From positions 44,339,336 through 44,403,335 of the forward strand of contig CM077006.1 of NCBI GenBank assembly GCA_039090855.1: a DNA stretch of 64,000 nucleotides. Reading direction: 5' to 3'. Of this stretch, positions 41,926-53,270 are shown piece after piece. The stretch is from Macrothele yani. Its lineage: Eukaryota; Arthropoda; Arachnida; Araneae; Macrothelidae. The notes beneath the pieces were generated by a model. That model ran no database searches, was not told the origin of the DNA, and saw only the letters and a list, made by a program, of their open reading frames with translations. Every line of letters starts with the position of its first letter. Position 1 is the first letter of the stretch. The translations under genes and the position numbers were made by a program.

Positions 41926-43730
41926 TATATAGAAATAATTATGGACACTTATTTTCAATTTTGAATTTATTACTTACCTATACAATTTTTAAGCAAGGTA
42001 TTATTGACAGAATAAATTTCAAATTAATTGAAAAATTGGATGTTGCATTCATTCTGTGGCTTGGTTTTGAGAGGGCCAGTGTAAAAAAAAGAAAATACAG
42101 ATGTAGAAAATTTGCGCTTTGTTACTTACACAACTTGCATCTAATAACTATTTTCATATACAGTAAGTTATGCAATATTGGTTGATGGTTCACACCAAAA
42201 CATAAGAAAATCACAAATATGATCGAATTTAAAAGATTCTATATTAATTTTCAAAATACCCTTGGCATTGCCGATGCAAAATTTCACATTGGCCCGTTTA
42301 GAATCAAGCCACAGAATTATTCAAAATACATAAATCAAGTATATACTAACTAATCAAAGAAAAATTAAAGATTGCTTTTGCTAGGACGTCTTAAAAAAAA
42401 GGTAACCGCCAATATTTTCGCCAAAACGACATTTTTTTTCGCAAATTCAGAAGAATGCGATCCGCAGCGCGACCCCCTGCATACAACATTAGAATTAGCC
42501 TCCTTTCAAAATAAAAACCGATCGGTGCTTTGCCACGGTACATATTTATTCATAATCGATGAGAAACAATAAAACTGTTACGTCTGAATTATTTTTCTGT
42601 ATAGTTATTTATTCTTGAATATTCACACGATGACAAAAGCACTAAATTATATTTCACTAGTAACGGAAACAAGAATGCAGTAATCATATGATGAAAGGGT
42701 TCTTAATCAGCACGGACTGCCTCGATTTTATGTTATAGCGTATTAACGTTTTGTACAGTTCTTTAAACTGTCTCAAAATTACCGTAATTTATATCCTTTT
42801 ACGCTCAAGTGGCGTTCTGGCTTTCACACACTTTGGCACAACACAAAACACACACAAAGAAAAACAGATTACATCTTCGCGCTGCTTCTTTTAGAATAAC
42901 AATTCGTATGCACAGGTTTCTTTTAGAACGTTTTTCTGCTGACGCCATAAAAAAATCCAAGGTCGTCCCAGCATTTCTTGCAGCAAGCAGCTCTCCATCC
43001 GTAGTAAAAAGTTCGCAAACGAACGGACGCGTGTAGGTGGGAGACGATACATGCAAGAACAGGAACCAACATTAATATTCCTCTATAATTTCATAAAACT
43101 CATCCCATTGTAAAATTCCACTGCTTATACGAAAACACTCGGTTTTCCACTTTCAAACAAGTGTTCCTAACTTAGTCCCCTACGTTTGAAGTGGCAGAAG
43201 GGTAAAAAAATAGTGTACTTATGTATGTTCAATCAGTGCTAAAGAAATTGTTGCTATGTGCATGAAAATATTCAAAAGTATCTAGTTGTGTTTACCTATT
43301 TGAAAAAAATGCAGTTCATCAATTCATAGATTCATGCAAACATTACACACAAACATTTTTGTCTTAGGTAAGGATGTACATAATTCATGGCACCATTTAA
43401 AGCATCTTGCGCATCTAATCCCATTTTTTTACTTTGGTGTCATCTGAGAAAGAAAGGCCTTACTTACCACATAGAAGACAATCTTCCTCATCTTCTCAAT
43501 CCGCATCGTCTATCGATACATAGGGGACATCCTCTTCATGATTCAAACTTTAACCCATTTTTTCTCTCTCTTACAGCCTTCTCTGGATTAATCTTAGCCC
43601 ATTGCTAACCTTTTCCCTATGTGACATTTGAAAAAATCAATCAATCACTTTGGTGACATATTCTGAAGATTTTCTACAGATACCACATAAAACATATTAG
43701 CATATTAATAATAATTAGGAAACATAAAAT
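41926..43730. other. Gene-free stretch
   Basis: AT-rich. Small frames (41,922-42,185 and 42,805-43,056) show no domain. Around 43,440-43,500 the minus strand reads VSIDDAD and EDEEDCLLC, weakly like the acidic or cysteine-bearing end of pogo-type transposases; too weak to call. Confidence 0.4.
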
Positions 43731-43810
43731 ACAGTAAGACCCTCGTATCCGCGGGGGTTACATTCCAAAACATACCGCGGATACGTGAAACCGCGGATAA
43801 TAGCGAACGC
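43731..43810 (+). mobile_element. pogo/Tigger-like terminal repeat
   Basis: ACAGTAAGACCCTCGTATCC, then GCGGGGGTTACATTCC and CCGCGGATAATAGCGAAC, closely follow the pattern of Tigger/pogo ends (CAG...CCCTCG, then ATCCGCGG). Only this end was found. Confidence 0.6.
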
Positions 43811-44050
43811 CAAAATCTACAGGTGATTACTTGGAATATAGCATCATTTTAACTCTATATTCATGAATTTATGAGTGTTTAGACTATTAGCTACTATAAA
43901 TAATAAATAAGCATGCAGGCTAATTATTTAAACTTAAAAAAAAACATCGCACGCACACTTACATAACGTGAACGAAAATGAAATTTACAAAAAAAAAAAA
44001 AAAAAAAAGAAAGAGACTACGTACTTATTTTGCTATTATGCATGCAGCCT

Positions 44051-44515
44051 TTTTTTACGCTTTCCAACCGTAGGTTGAAGAAGCGTATATGCTCCAGCTT
44101 TTTCCGTCTGTCCGTCCGCAATATAACTCGCGTAAAAATGGCTCGATTTCGATGAAATTTCAGTATATGATAATGGATCACCTGGGGACGAACCCTATTG
44201 AAAATGGGCAAAGTGGGGTCAAAGGTCAGGATATAGAAGCAGGATGCATTCCATTGCCCTTGTGCGTCATAACTTGTGTAAAAATGGTTCAATTTCGATT
44301 AAAATTCAGTATGTGGTAGGGGACCACCCGGGGACAAACCCTATTGAAAATAGGCGAAATGGTGTCAAAGGTCAGGACATAGGAGCGGGATTCATTCCAT
44401 TGCCCTTGTGCGTCATAACTTGAGTAAATATGGTAGGGAACTACTGGGGACGAACCTTATTGAAAATGTCGAAATGCGGTCAAAGGTCAGGACGTACGAG
44501 CGGGATCCATTCCAT
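44051..44515 (-). repeat. 145-bp-unit dispersed element, copy C (tail and units)
   Basis: Minus-strand copy: the tail inverted (TTTTTTACGCTTTCCAACC, GCGTATATGCTCCAGCTTTT), then units with GGGGTCAAAGGTCAGGA and GGGACGAACCCTATTGAAAA. It is interrupted at 44,515 by a 1-kb insertion and resumes at 45,530. Confidence 0.88.
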
Positions 44516-45529
44516 CCCACACTGTTAAAGGTGCAATTCTTGTATATTTGTATCTATGCAAATTTTATTTTGAAAACGGCTCTAAGGATTTTGATAAAAG
44601 TGGTTAATCTACAATTTTCTGGTACTAGAGATCGATTCAGCTTGATTTCGACATTGGAAAAATTCGTTTAGTGGGTTAAATAACCACCCCGAGTTACAGG
44701 GTTTTTAGTCTCACGGCGTCGTCCTATTAATGTTTCCCATGCATAGAAATCTTATGACGTCACACTCTCGCGATTGAGATGTTGGGGCGCGGTCACGCCA
44801 TTTGTCTCATTACGTCACACGTTGTGTGTGGATCCTATTAAAGTTTTATGATGTCACACGTTGTGTGTGGATCCTATTAAGGTTTTATGATGTCACACGT
44901 TGTGTGTGGATCCTATTAAAGTTTTATGATGTCACACGTTGTGTGTGGATCCTATTAAAGTTTTATGACGTCACACTCTCGCACCATCTGCCTAATTATG
45001 TCACGCGTTGTGTGCGTATTACGCATTACTTCTATTTTCTTCTAGAAGAAAAAGTGAGTTGTGCCAGCTGCTTGGAGTTGATGCGTAGTTACAGTATAGG
45101 CAGCGGAACGCTAATTTAGTGTGTTTTTCTCTTCAAAAAGTAAACTGTTAATACAGCATTTTTTTGGTTACATTTTTGAATGGTCACTTGATGACGAGCG
45201 TGTCCGCTGTGTTAAAGTATGAGCAGTTCATTTTTATTAATTACTATTAAATTTTTATTAATTACTATTAAATTTTTGTTAATTACTATTCACGTGGATG
45301 GTAAAACAATATGAAAAAAATATGGCTGGTCGATCCCTACGAAACGTGGACGTTTCAACTTTAATAGGAAGAATTATTCTAAATTAATTTGTCTCTAATT
45401 CGTCTATCATTATTAATCTTGATGGTTTAGACCTAGCATTACAATACTTGAAAATAACATATCAAAATATAAATTGTTTTGTGCCCTCATCCCTCCTTTA
45501 ACCGAGCGATGCTCGGTGTTGATGATATT
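44516..45529 (+). mobile_element. Helentron-like non-autonomous element with 39-bp tandem repeats
   Basis: It interrupts a 145-bp unit exactly between T (44,515) and T (45,530). Near the left end is GTTAAAGG (44,524-44,531), and near the right end its inverse CCTTTAAC (45,495-45,502), followed by a perfect hairpin CCGAGC-GAT-GCTCGG at 45,502-45,516, 13 bases from the right border. A central tandem array fills part of the interior. Inner inverted repeats, a central minisatellite, a terminal hairpin and T-T insertion together match the plan described for Helentron-associated elements. No Rep or helicase coding; assignment from structure only. Confidence 0.6.
44821..44976 (+). repeat. 39-bp tandem repeat, four units
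   Basis: Units begin GTTGTGTGTGGATCCTATTA at 44,821, 44,860, 44,899 and 44,938 and include TTTTATGATGTCACAC. The flanking words TATGACGTCACAC contain a CRE-like TGACGTCA. Because 39 is a multiple of three it gives a repetitive open frame (VTRCVWILLKFYD), which is not a gene. Confidence 0.95.
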
Positions 45530-45930
45530 TGCCCTTATGCGTCATAACTCACGTAAAAACGGTTCGACTTCGATGAAACTTATAGTATGTGTTAAGGGAC
45601 CACCTGGGGACGAACTCTATTGAAAACGGGCTAAATGGGGTCAAAGGTCAGGACGTAGGAGCGGGATCCATTCCATCGCCCTTATGCGTTATAACTTACG
45701 TAAAAATGCTTCGATTGAGACAAAACTTTATCATGTTGTTCCGGAAGTATACTTTACCGGTTCTGTTGAATATCATCAAAATGGGGTCAAAGGTCAGGTC
45801 ATAGGAGTGAGATTTATTCTACAGCTATTATCCACATGACTTGAGTAATAACTTGAGTAATGATTTCTGGTATGTTGGAAAGTTTATTATATTCCATGCA
45901 TTGCATGATTTTACTAACTTGTCTTCCAGT
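45530..45930 (-). repeat. 145-bp-unit dispersed element, copy C (units and head)
   Basis: Continuation after the insertion. Units with GGGGTCAAAGGTCAGG lead to the head words TTCCGGAAGTATACTTTACC and TTACTCAAG-type sequence in inverted orientation, ending near CATGCATTGCATGATTTTAC. Confidence 0.85.
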
Positions 45931-46038
45931 TGCACAGCACATACGTACGTATGTATTTTGATTACACGTAACTGTACACTCAACACATTGCAGTGCTATC
46001 CATAATTAAACTTGACAATCTATAATACATAAAGTATG

Positions 46039-46388
46039 CAGCGACGGATTTACCACTAGGCTAACTAGGCCGCGGCCTTAGAGCCGCAGGTGTAGAATCC
46101 AGAAAAACGGAGAGAATAGAGCAAAAAAGTGTTCTTCCTGGATAAGCATGAACCTCTTTGTCTATATTTACAAATATTTTTTCATAACCTTTAATTTAAT
46201 AACAAGTTAAATCAAAACAACTTTTATTTAAATAATACGTATTTAACAATAAAATTATACTACCAATTATTATATTCTTAACATAAAGATAAGTTTATTA
46301 GAAAATCTTATAGGAACAAATTTAAATATGGATGGGGGGGGGATAGAAAATTTGGCCTTGGCCCTGAAAAGCCTTAAATCCGGCACTG
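46039..46388. mobile_element. hAT-like MITE with 8-bp target duplication
   Basis: Left end CAGCGACGGATTTACCACTA, right end inverted CAGTGCCGGATTTAAGGCTT. Flanking 8-mers AAAGTATG (46,031-46,038) and AATGTATG (46,389-46,396) match at 7 of 8. CAG ends with 8-bp duplications are typical of hAT elements. At 350 bp it is non-autonomous. Confidence 0.8.
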
Positions 46389-46438
46389 AATGTATGTACG
46401 TATGTACTAAGTATGTAGAATCGTATTATTATTATTTT

Positions 46439-46639
46439 TTTTTTTGATTAGAGGTTTAACGACCACCGTGAGCAACTCATCGCCCGTCCTTAATTTAGGG
46501 TCACTGGTTCCAGGGAAGGGAGAGAGCCAGTGCCGTAAGACAAACACAACATCCATGCCTGACCGGGATTCGAACCCGGACCCCTTACGGACGAATGATC
46601 AGAGGCCAGCGCCTTAGACCACTGCGCCACCGGGGCGGC
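46439..46639 (-). repeat. SINE-A copy with TATTATTATTTT target duplication
   Basis: Minus-strand copy with poly-T on the left and the tRNA-like head at the right end (inverted B-box CGGGATTCGAACCCGG). TATTATTATTTT borders both sides (about 46,427-46,438 and 46,640-46,651). The AAGCAGT block near the 3' end is deleted. Confidence 0.9.
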
Positions 46640-46841
46640 TATTATTATTTTCACTTTATAGTCTAGGATCTACACTTTACTAAGCAAATTACAGTACAGT
46701 ATCTGTAATTAAAACTCACCTACGGACCTAATTAGTACTAGCGTCGACAGCTGCAGTCGATTCGATATTGATGGCTGCGATTCATCGATTGATGCTTTTC
46801 GTGCCATCTTTGGAACAAACATTAATAGGGAGCTGATTTCT

Positions 46842-48240
46842 CTAATTTTTTAAATCTTCAAATACTTGGTAAATTGGCTCCATTGCTTCAGAAATGGAGC
46901 GTGTAACGTGGATGCTACGTTCCATTATAGGGTCGTAATCAATTATTTTTTCCTTTAGTGTCCGAGAGAGCAGCAACACTTCACCCATTTTGTCTAATGT
47001 CCACATAGCTGGATTTTCTTCACCTGTGTTTTCCTCTTCGTCCTCAGACAACAGCTTAATGGTTCTTGTATTTCCTCATTCGTTAACTCTTCTGGCTCCT
47101 TTTCGAGATGGTCAATAACTTCTTCAGAAACTAGATCTGTAAATCCTTCCCCGCCAACTTGTGCTGTGTCCATAATTTTTTCTCACTTCATCGTCTATAG
47201 TCGGAAAGACCTCATTATTATTCACCACTTCTTTCCAAAGCGGCTTCCAGCATGCATTAACAGTTTCAGGCTTTAATTCGTCCATTGGAGCTTTTATAAA
47301 GGTTATTGCATCTGCAATGGTGAATGATTTCCAGCACTCCATGACGTCAAAGTTTCTGTCGGTGTCCATCGCAATACGAATCCACTCGAATACCTGACAA
47401 GTGTAAGAGGCCTTGATACATCTATAATAATGCTTTGGTCGAGAGGTTGAAGGATCGATGTTGTATTCGGAGGGAGAAATAGTATTTCCACACTTTAATC
47501 GATTGTATCATCTGGGTGTCCTGGAGCATTATCTACTATTAAGAGAACTTTAAACTCCAGTCCCTCACGCTGCAAATATTTTTTTGCTTCAGTTATAAAA
47601 CATTATGTTGGCCATTCTCAGAACAATTCAGCTGTAACCCATGCCCTTTTATTGTGTTGCCAGAAGACGGGAAGATGTTTCTTATCTTTGTTCTTCAGAG
47701 CACATGGGTTCTTTGCTCTGTAAACAACACCAGGTTTTAACATATGACCATAGGCGTTGCCACTAAGGACAAGTGTAATTCTGTCCTTAAATGTCTTGAA
47801 TCCCGGGTCTCGTTTAGCGATTTTGTGAATAAGTCCTTTGGGGCAGCTTCTTCCAAAACAAGCCGGTTTCATCGCAATTAAAAGCTTGCTTCGGGTGGTA
47901 TCCCTTTTCCACAATTATTTTTTTAATTTGGGTGGAAATGTGCCTGCAGCTTTTTTATTGGCTGATGCAGCTTTACCAGTAATTTTTATATTTGTCAGGT
48001 TATACCTGTGTGTAAACCGGTGTAACCAATTGCGACTGGTAAATGAAAGGCTTGGGTTTACTGCCGCTAATGTCTTCACTAAAGTGTTCATAAAGACATA
48101 ACGCTTCCTAGCGCAATACATTGCTGTCAACTGGAACATGCTTCCGGTTCATGTCTTCCACCCACAAACTTAATGCTTTCTCTGTCTTCTCTGGGCATTT
48201 ATCCCGAACCGTAGCAGTTACTCTGGATGTTTGAGGTGCC
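46842..48240 (-). pseudogene. Tigger-type (pogo/DDE) transposase, degraded
   Basis: On the minus strand: VRDKCPEKTEKALSLWVEDM (end of the DNA-binding part, about 48,215), WLHRFTHRYNLTNIKITGKA, AFNCDETGLF-like sequence with its first catalytic Asp around 47,890, RDPGFKTFKDRITLVLSGNA, VLLIVDNAPGHPDD (second Asp, near 47,530) and LPPNTTSILQPLDQSIIID (third Asp, near 47,470). The C-terminal part is FDVMECWKSFTIADAITFIK and the end ISEAMEPIYQVFEDLKN at 46,842. Many frame changes and stops. No flanking inverted ends recognised. The family call is firm, as all three catalytic regions are legible. Confidence 0.88.
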
Positions 48241-48716
48241 GTAGAAAAACTTGTGCAAATTGTTTTTCTTTTTTCGTTTTTCACTATTTTGTGTACCGAG
48301 GATTCATTTTATTTTATTTTTTTTATACATTCTTGCCACCTCAGAATACGATTTTTTTATCTTTCAGTACTAAATCAAGAATTTTTATTTTTCCACTTAC
48401 GGGAAGATCATGATCATGATCATATGTAGAGGATTTTAGGAAAGGGAGTGTCTGACCCCAGGTCTTAAACAATCCTTTAGAAATAGGAAACTAGGAGATT
48501 TGGGCTAGAGCGCCCGATGGGAAAGTGACACGGAAGCGAAGTAGAAAGGGGGAGGAAGACGCCCTTATTTACTGTATTACCCGGGGTCCAGTACCCGAGC
48601 CACTTACGGGAAGCACTTTCCGGGCTCTTTTTATCGCTAACGAACCATTCAACTCAGGAACACGTTTTGGAGCCATACTTTCACAGTTTCACAATTAAAA
48701 GCGTTTTTCAAATACT
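48241..48716. other. Gene-free stretch
   Basis: A direct repeat ATCATG occurs around 48,407-48,422. No coding motif recognised. Confidence 0.4.
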
Positions 48717-49008
48717 TTTTTAAGACATAATATCATACTGCTTTTAAAGATTAAACAGTTTCTTCCAAAAACTCTTCAACCAAGTGTTATTCGCCAATTC
48801 ATTTCTTCATTAATCTGACCTCCGCTTGATATCTGTTGCCCAAGGTATATGTAGGAATTGGTTATCTCCAATATTTCGCCATCGATTGATAAATCTCCAT
48901 TCCTTGTAAAAGCATTGTACATCAGTTTTGTCTTCTGAAAGTTTATTTTTAATCCCATTTCTTCACACTTCTCAGCAAGATCCTGGATCATTCTCTGCAG
49001 CTCTGAAG
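48717..49008 (-). pseudogene. RTE-like LINE fragment
   Basis: Minus-strand fragment reading MIQDLAEKCEEMGLKINFQK, then LMYNAFTRNGDLSIDGEILE and YIYLGQQISSGG. Truncated on both sides (no catalytic FADD, no tail). More diverged than the other copies, so older. Confidence 0.88.
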
Positions 49009-51004
49009 TATTATTTCAAAGAACCCTTCAGAGGTCTTTGAAATATTTTTTTTTTCTGTTCAAAAATAAAACCGAGTCGAAATCGGATCAGAAACACCAT
49101 GACCCAACCCGTTTGACCTGCAAGAAATTGTTGACCCGGTAACCCATTCCTATCTCTGGTCATGAGAAGGATTACGCCAGTATCGAACTGTAACTCACTC
49201 TGCGCAAGGATGGCCATAATTCAGTGAGTATTCGGTGTGTTTATTTAAGTCTGCATAACGTAAAATTAGGTAAATCAGGATTTTCAAATGAGAGCTTCTT
49301 TGTTAAGATCTGTATACTTTCTTTATTTCCACGTTTAATCTACATGTTTCAGTATTTCGCTTGTCTCCGTGGTATACTGAATTCTTATGAGGCATTTTAA
49401 AAGCAGAAATTATTATTGCCCATTATGGGAGTGGAAGAGAAGTAAAATCTGTTGTAAGGAGAGGCTCTTTTCGGAATCATATCTTCGGCAAACGATGTGG
49501 GAGAAAGCAAAAGCTTTTTATCTCTGTTGACAACACATTTCGGTTAAGTTTCCTTTTATCAGCAAGAATGGCAGCAACAAAGCTAATAAAAGAACTTGGC
49601 AAGAACGTATGTGAACAAATAATGCTTCTTTTTCACTTCGTCCTCAATATTTCTGATAATGCAAGCATTTCTTTTTCCTCTTATTTTGTTGTTGCTTTGA
49701 AGTGCACTCCACTAAAGTATAAAGAGGTCAAACACCTGTCTGCTCCGGAAACTTTCAGAGCTTAAAAAGAAAGAAAAGTAGATGAAGAAAAGAGAAAAAA
49801 AGAAAAACAAGAAAGATGGCACCGAATTCTAAGGTGTAGTGAGCTCGTGTTTTCAATTTTTTCGGGCATGACAAGAAAAAAAAAAAAAAAAGCAAAGCGA
49901 ATTTTTAGAAAAGTAGAAAATCGACGACAAAAGAAGTGCATTTACGGTCTCTAGCGCAAAGGCTGCGCATTATTAGACTGCGCAATGTGCGCAGTGTTGT
50001 TCTTTATAAGCCTAACAATAAAAAGACATTTTTCCAGCTGGATCTATATAATCGGTCAAAACATTTATAAGCTATTCTTATTACGCTCACTAGAGGCGAA
50101 AATGCGCGCCATAAAAAAATCAAAAATTGTGCGCAAAACATTCCTCATTGAGTATGATATCCGAACAAATGGATTTTTTTTTAATTTTTTTCCAAATTCA
50201 GCAACCAGAAACACAGACATGGCGAAAACTTTATATAATTTTCCGCCTTTTAGCTGGAAAACTGTGCATTATTTTAAGAACAAAATGTTTTTCATGATAT
50301 AACTTTGCGCTTTCTAGCGGGAAAACTGTGCATTATTTTAAGAAGAAAATGTTCTTCATGATTAAGGTTATCAGAACAATATAGTTAAAAAGCTGAAAGG
50401 AAGGAAAAAAAAGTTACTGGAATACAGCAAAAAAAAAAAAAATGTGATTGAAGAAAAAATTAAATCTGTGTAGAAAAATCTAAAACAGTGTTAGAAATTT
50501 GATATATATTTTTTGTGTAAATTTCCTATAAGAAGAGATAAAAATATAATCCCTAATTAACATTGTCTTTTACATAGGATTTTTCTTGAATTCTGTTTTA
50601 AAAATTCAGAATAAAGTATCAGACAACAACAACTGTTTATTTGCGCCTGCGTTATAAATCACTTATTTATAAATGGCAAGTGGCAGAGATAGTAGTTTTC
50701 TAAAAAGCATCTTTCTAGAGAATTATCTGAATTTTTCCTTTCATATTTTTCTTGTTAAATTCTGAATTTCTTCAGATGTAATTCCCCACCCCTCAAACTC
50801 GATGTATGTTCTCACCTCTTTAATTAGTAAAGGTGTTACTGCATAATAGTAGTCAAGGAATGTTTATAAAAAGTCAAAGAAAGGCCCAGAAAAGGTCAAG
50901 AAATTCAGCTTTCTTTGCCTGGTAGACACCCTTTATATGTGTTTTGATATATAACCTACGTTACACCGGCGCTTTTTCATTTTGTATGGAGCGTAGAACT
51001 CATA
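49009..51004. other. Gene-free stretch
   Basis: Contains A-rich runs and a local 60-bp duplication with GAAAACTGTGCATTATTTTA at about 50,258 and 50,319. Small frames (49,568-49,765; 49,985-50,302) have no domain. Confidence 0.45.
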
Positions 51005-52415
51005 TACACTCATCGTCAGAAAAATTGTTTCACCCAGAAGGACGTGTCGGATTGCAATGATATTCGGAAGGAAGGTAAAGGTTACCAGAAACAATAAATG
51101 ACTAAACATTGAGACTGATATGGGCAATATTTATTGAGCTACACGCCAATAGATAGTGTCTCTCAGTAAGGCGTCGGACCGCCATATTTGCTCACACAGT
51201 ATGCTAGACATCTCGGTATGGAGTTTTACAGGTTCCTAATGGTGTCCTATGATAAACCATCCCATGCAGCTTGAATCTTCCCACGCAGTTCCTGCAGATT
51301 GTACGGTAGGGGTGGAGTGTGGATAGGGCGTCCAATAATATCCCACACATTTTCAATCGGCGATAAGTTTGGTGATGCGGCTGGACACTGCCAGTGCCTT
51401 GAAGGCAAACTCTCGAGACAGCAGCAGTATGCGGAAGAGCGTTGTCCTATTGGAAAATCGCAATGGAGTGAGCGTTCAGAAAAGGTAGGGCCACTGGTTG
51501 CAGGACCTCATTAACATAACGTTGGGCTGTCAAAACGCCTGTAGTGAACACCAAAGGTGATATGGTCGTAGGCAATTGCACCCCACGCTATGACACCAGG
51601 CCTTCTGAACGTGTGACGCTCTACAATAAACCGTTCTTCATGGCGCTGACCACGGTGCCTCCACACACGGATTCGTTGGTCATCTCCTCCAAGACAAAAT
51701 GGGGACTCGTCACTAAAGATCACCTGCCACCATTCCGAGTGGCTCCATTACGGCCTGGCACGACACCATTGCAGTCTTTGTCTACGATGCAATAGTGTTA
51801 AGGGCAGTCGTTGTAACGGTCTGCGTGCGTGTAGTCCTACGTCTTCCAATGGTGTTGGCACTAATCGGACGATGCGTGGAGGGCACCACTGCTCACTGAA
51901 TATCCGCAATCGTGACTATTGGGTCACTCCTCTCATGTTGGACAACCCGTTGGTACTCTCTCTCCGTGGTTCCTCTAGGTCTCCTTGAACCTTCCTGTCA
52001 CTGATGCTTACCTTTTTCTATCCACTGCTGCCGCCAACAGCGTGCTATGGTGATATCCGCACGACCGGTATGGCGCGAAATACAGCGATAAGACCGTCGC
52101 ACTTCCCGCAGCCAGAAGTTGCGGCTCGGCTTGAACTGAGCTCTTCCAACTGCTCGAATTGCTTCCGAATTTTTCTCCGAGGCATACTTCACTTGCAAAG
52201 ATGCAACCAACACACCAACACGAGTCAGACTGGCAAGCACGAGCAACGGGACGACCTAATATTGCCGGTCAGGCACAGCGCTACGACCCCTCCCTGCTAG
52301 CGTCATATGCGCGGCCGAGTGTGATCCTTGAATCATTTGCATATCTCACGATGTCAAACCTACCCACCAAGTTCCATTCTTGTCGGTTGCAACTATTGTT
52401 TTGACGATTAGTGTA
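51005..52415 (-). mobile_element. Tc1-family transposon abutting a LINE fragment
   Basis: Left end TACACTCATCGTCAGAAAAA; right end inverted TACACTAATCGTCAAAACAA, TA at both borders (51,005-51,006; 52,414-52,415). The transposase on the minus strand is degraded. Immediately after the right TA the RTE fragment begins. Confidence 0.85.
51130..52246 (-). pseudogene. Tc1 transposase, degraded
   Basis: On the minus strand: SEKNSEAIRAVGRAQFKPSR and VRRSYRCISRHTGRADITIA (helix-turn-helix, near 52,170-52,030), WSHSEWWQVIFSDESPFCLG-like sequence with the first catalytic Asp near 51,715, and RIRVWRHRGQRHEERFIVER then GVIAWGAIAYDHITF. The second and third catalytic sites lie in broken frames around 51,450-51,340. 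Frames change at least twice. Confidence 0.82.
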
Positions 52416-53270
52416 ATTTGCTGACAAGAGTAAAGAAGTGGGATTAAAAATGAACTTTCGGAAGATGAAACTGAAGTACAATGCTTTTAGAGGGAACGAA
52501 GATTTATCAATTGATGAGAAAAAACAGGAAATAACCTAATCCTACATTTACCTTGGGCAGCAGGTATCAAGTGAGGTTATCACGAAGTAAATTTCTCCAT
52601 AATTTTTGTCCACGCCGGGGCTCGAACCCGGGTCCCCTTATTCCGGATTAAGTCACTCTACCAATTGAGCTATTCGTTCTGACTGCTATCTGCCTTTATG
52701 TCGTGTGCGTGCTGCTGGCAGGTACGTCACAAGGTCATATTGATGAAGAAATTAGTCGGCGTATAAAACTTTGTTGGAGAGCTTTTAGGAGAAACAGTAC
52801 AATTTTTAAGAGCAATTGCCATTATGTATTAAAAGAAAAGTGTTTAATCAATGCATCCTTCCAGTGCTTACGTAGGGGAAGAAACGTGGATCTTAACTAA
52901 AAAAGATATACTCATACAAAGACTGCAGGCAACTGAAGGCAGCCTGGAGAGATGCATGCTTAGTGTAAAGAAGAAATATAAGAAGAACTCGTGGATAAGG
53001 AAAATGACAAGAGTGGAAGGCATCACGATCAGAGTAAAATCCCAGAAATGGCAATGGGTTGGACATATTGCCATGAGAATGAACCACCAATGGACTACCG
53101 AAATTTTAGACTGGATTTCAAGAAACAAGAAAAGACCCAGAAGATGACCACGTGGGAGATGGGTGGATGAAATTCGAAAGCATGCGGCAGGGACGTGGAG
53201 GAGACTGGCTTAAGACAAACTGTTGTGGAGACCTTCATGCAGCAGTGGATTGATAGTAGTTGACAATGAT
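52416..53270 (+). pseudogene. RTE-like LINE fragment, split by SINE-B
   Basis: Plus-strand fragment starting inside the RT at AGAAGTGGGATTAAAAATGA and running to the 3' tail (GACAATGATGATGATAATT, about 53,265). Legible parts are DEEISRRIKLCWRAFRRNST, SVKKKYKKNSWIRKMTRVEG and KWQWVGHIAMRMNHQWTTEI. A SINE-B lies at 52,582-52,735 between ATCAAGTGAGG and GGTCATATTGATGAAG, which are contiguous in the other copies. 5'-truncated, or cut where the Tc1 begins. Confidence 0.88.
52578..52735 (-). repeat. SINE-B copy 3, inside a LINE
   Basis: Inverted copy: TTATCACGAAGTAAATTTCT at the left, an inverted B-box (GGGCTCGAACCCGGG), an inverted A-box near CAATTGAGCTATTCG, and the inverted 5' flank ending GGTACGTCACA. 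It gives the outer limits of the 163-bp element because the LINE sequence is known on both sides. No long target duplication is seen (at most 1-3 bases). Confidence 0.9.

Noticed and set aside
42805..43056. Open frames on both strands near 42.9 kb
   Set aside because: Both strands are open over the same bases with no motif in either.
43400..43640. Possible pogo-type acidic/cysteine C terminus on the minus strand
   Set aside because: Only a dozen suggestive residues (VSIDDAD, EDEEDCLLC) with broken frames; too weak.
44802..45119. Open frame with VTRCVWILLKFYD repeats
   Set aside because: The 39-bp tandem repeat has a period divisible by three, which keeps a frame open by chance.
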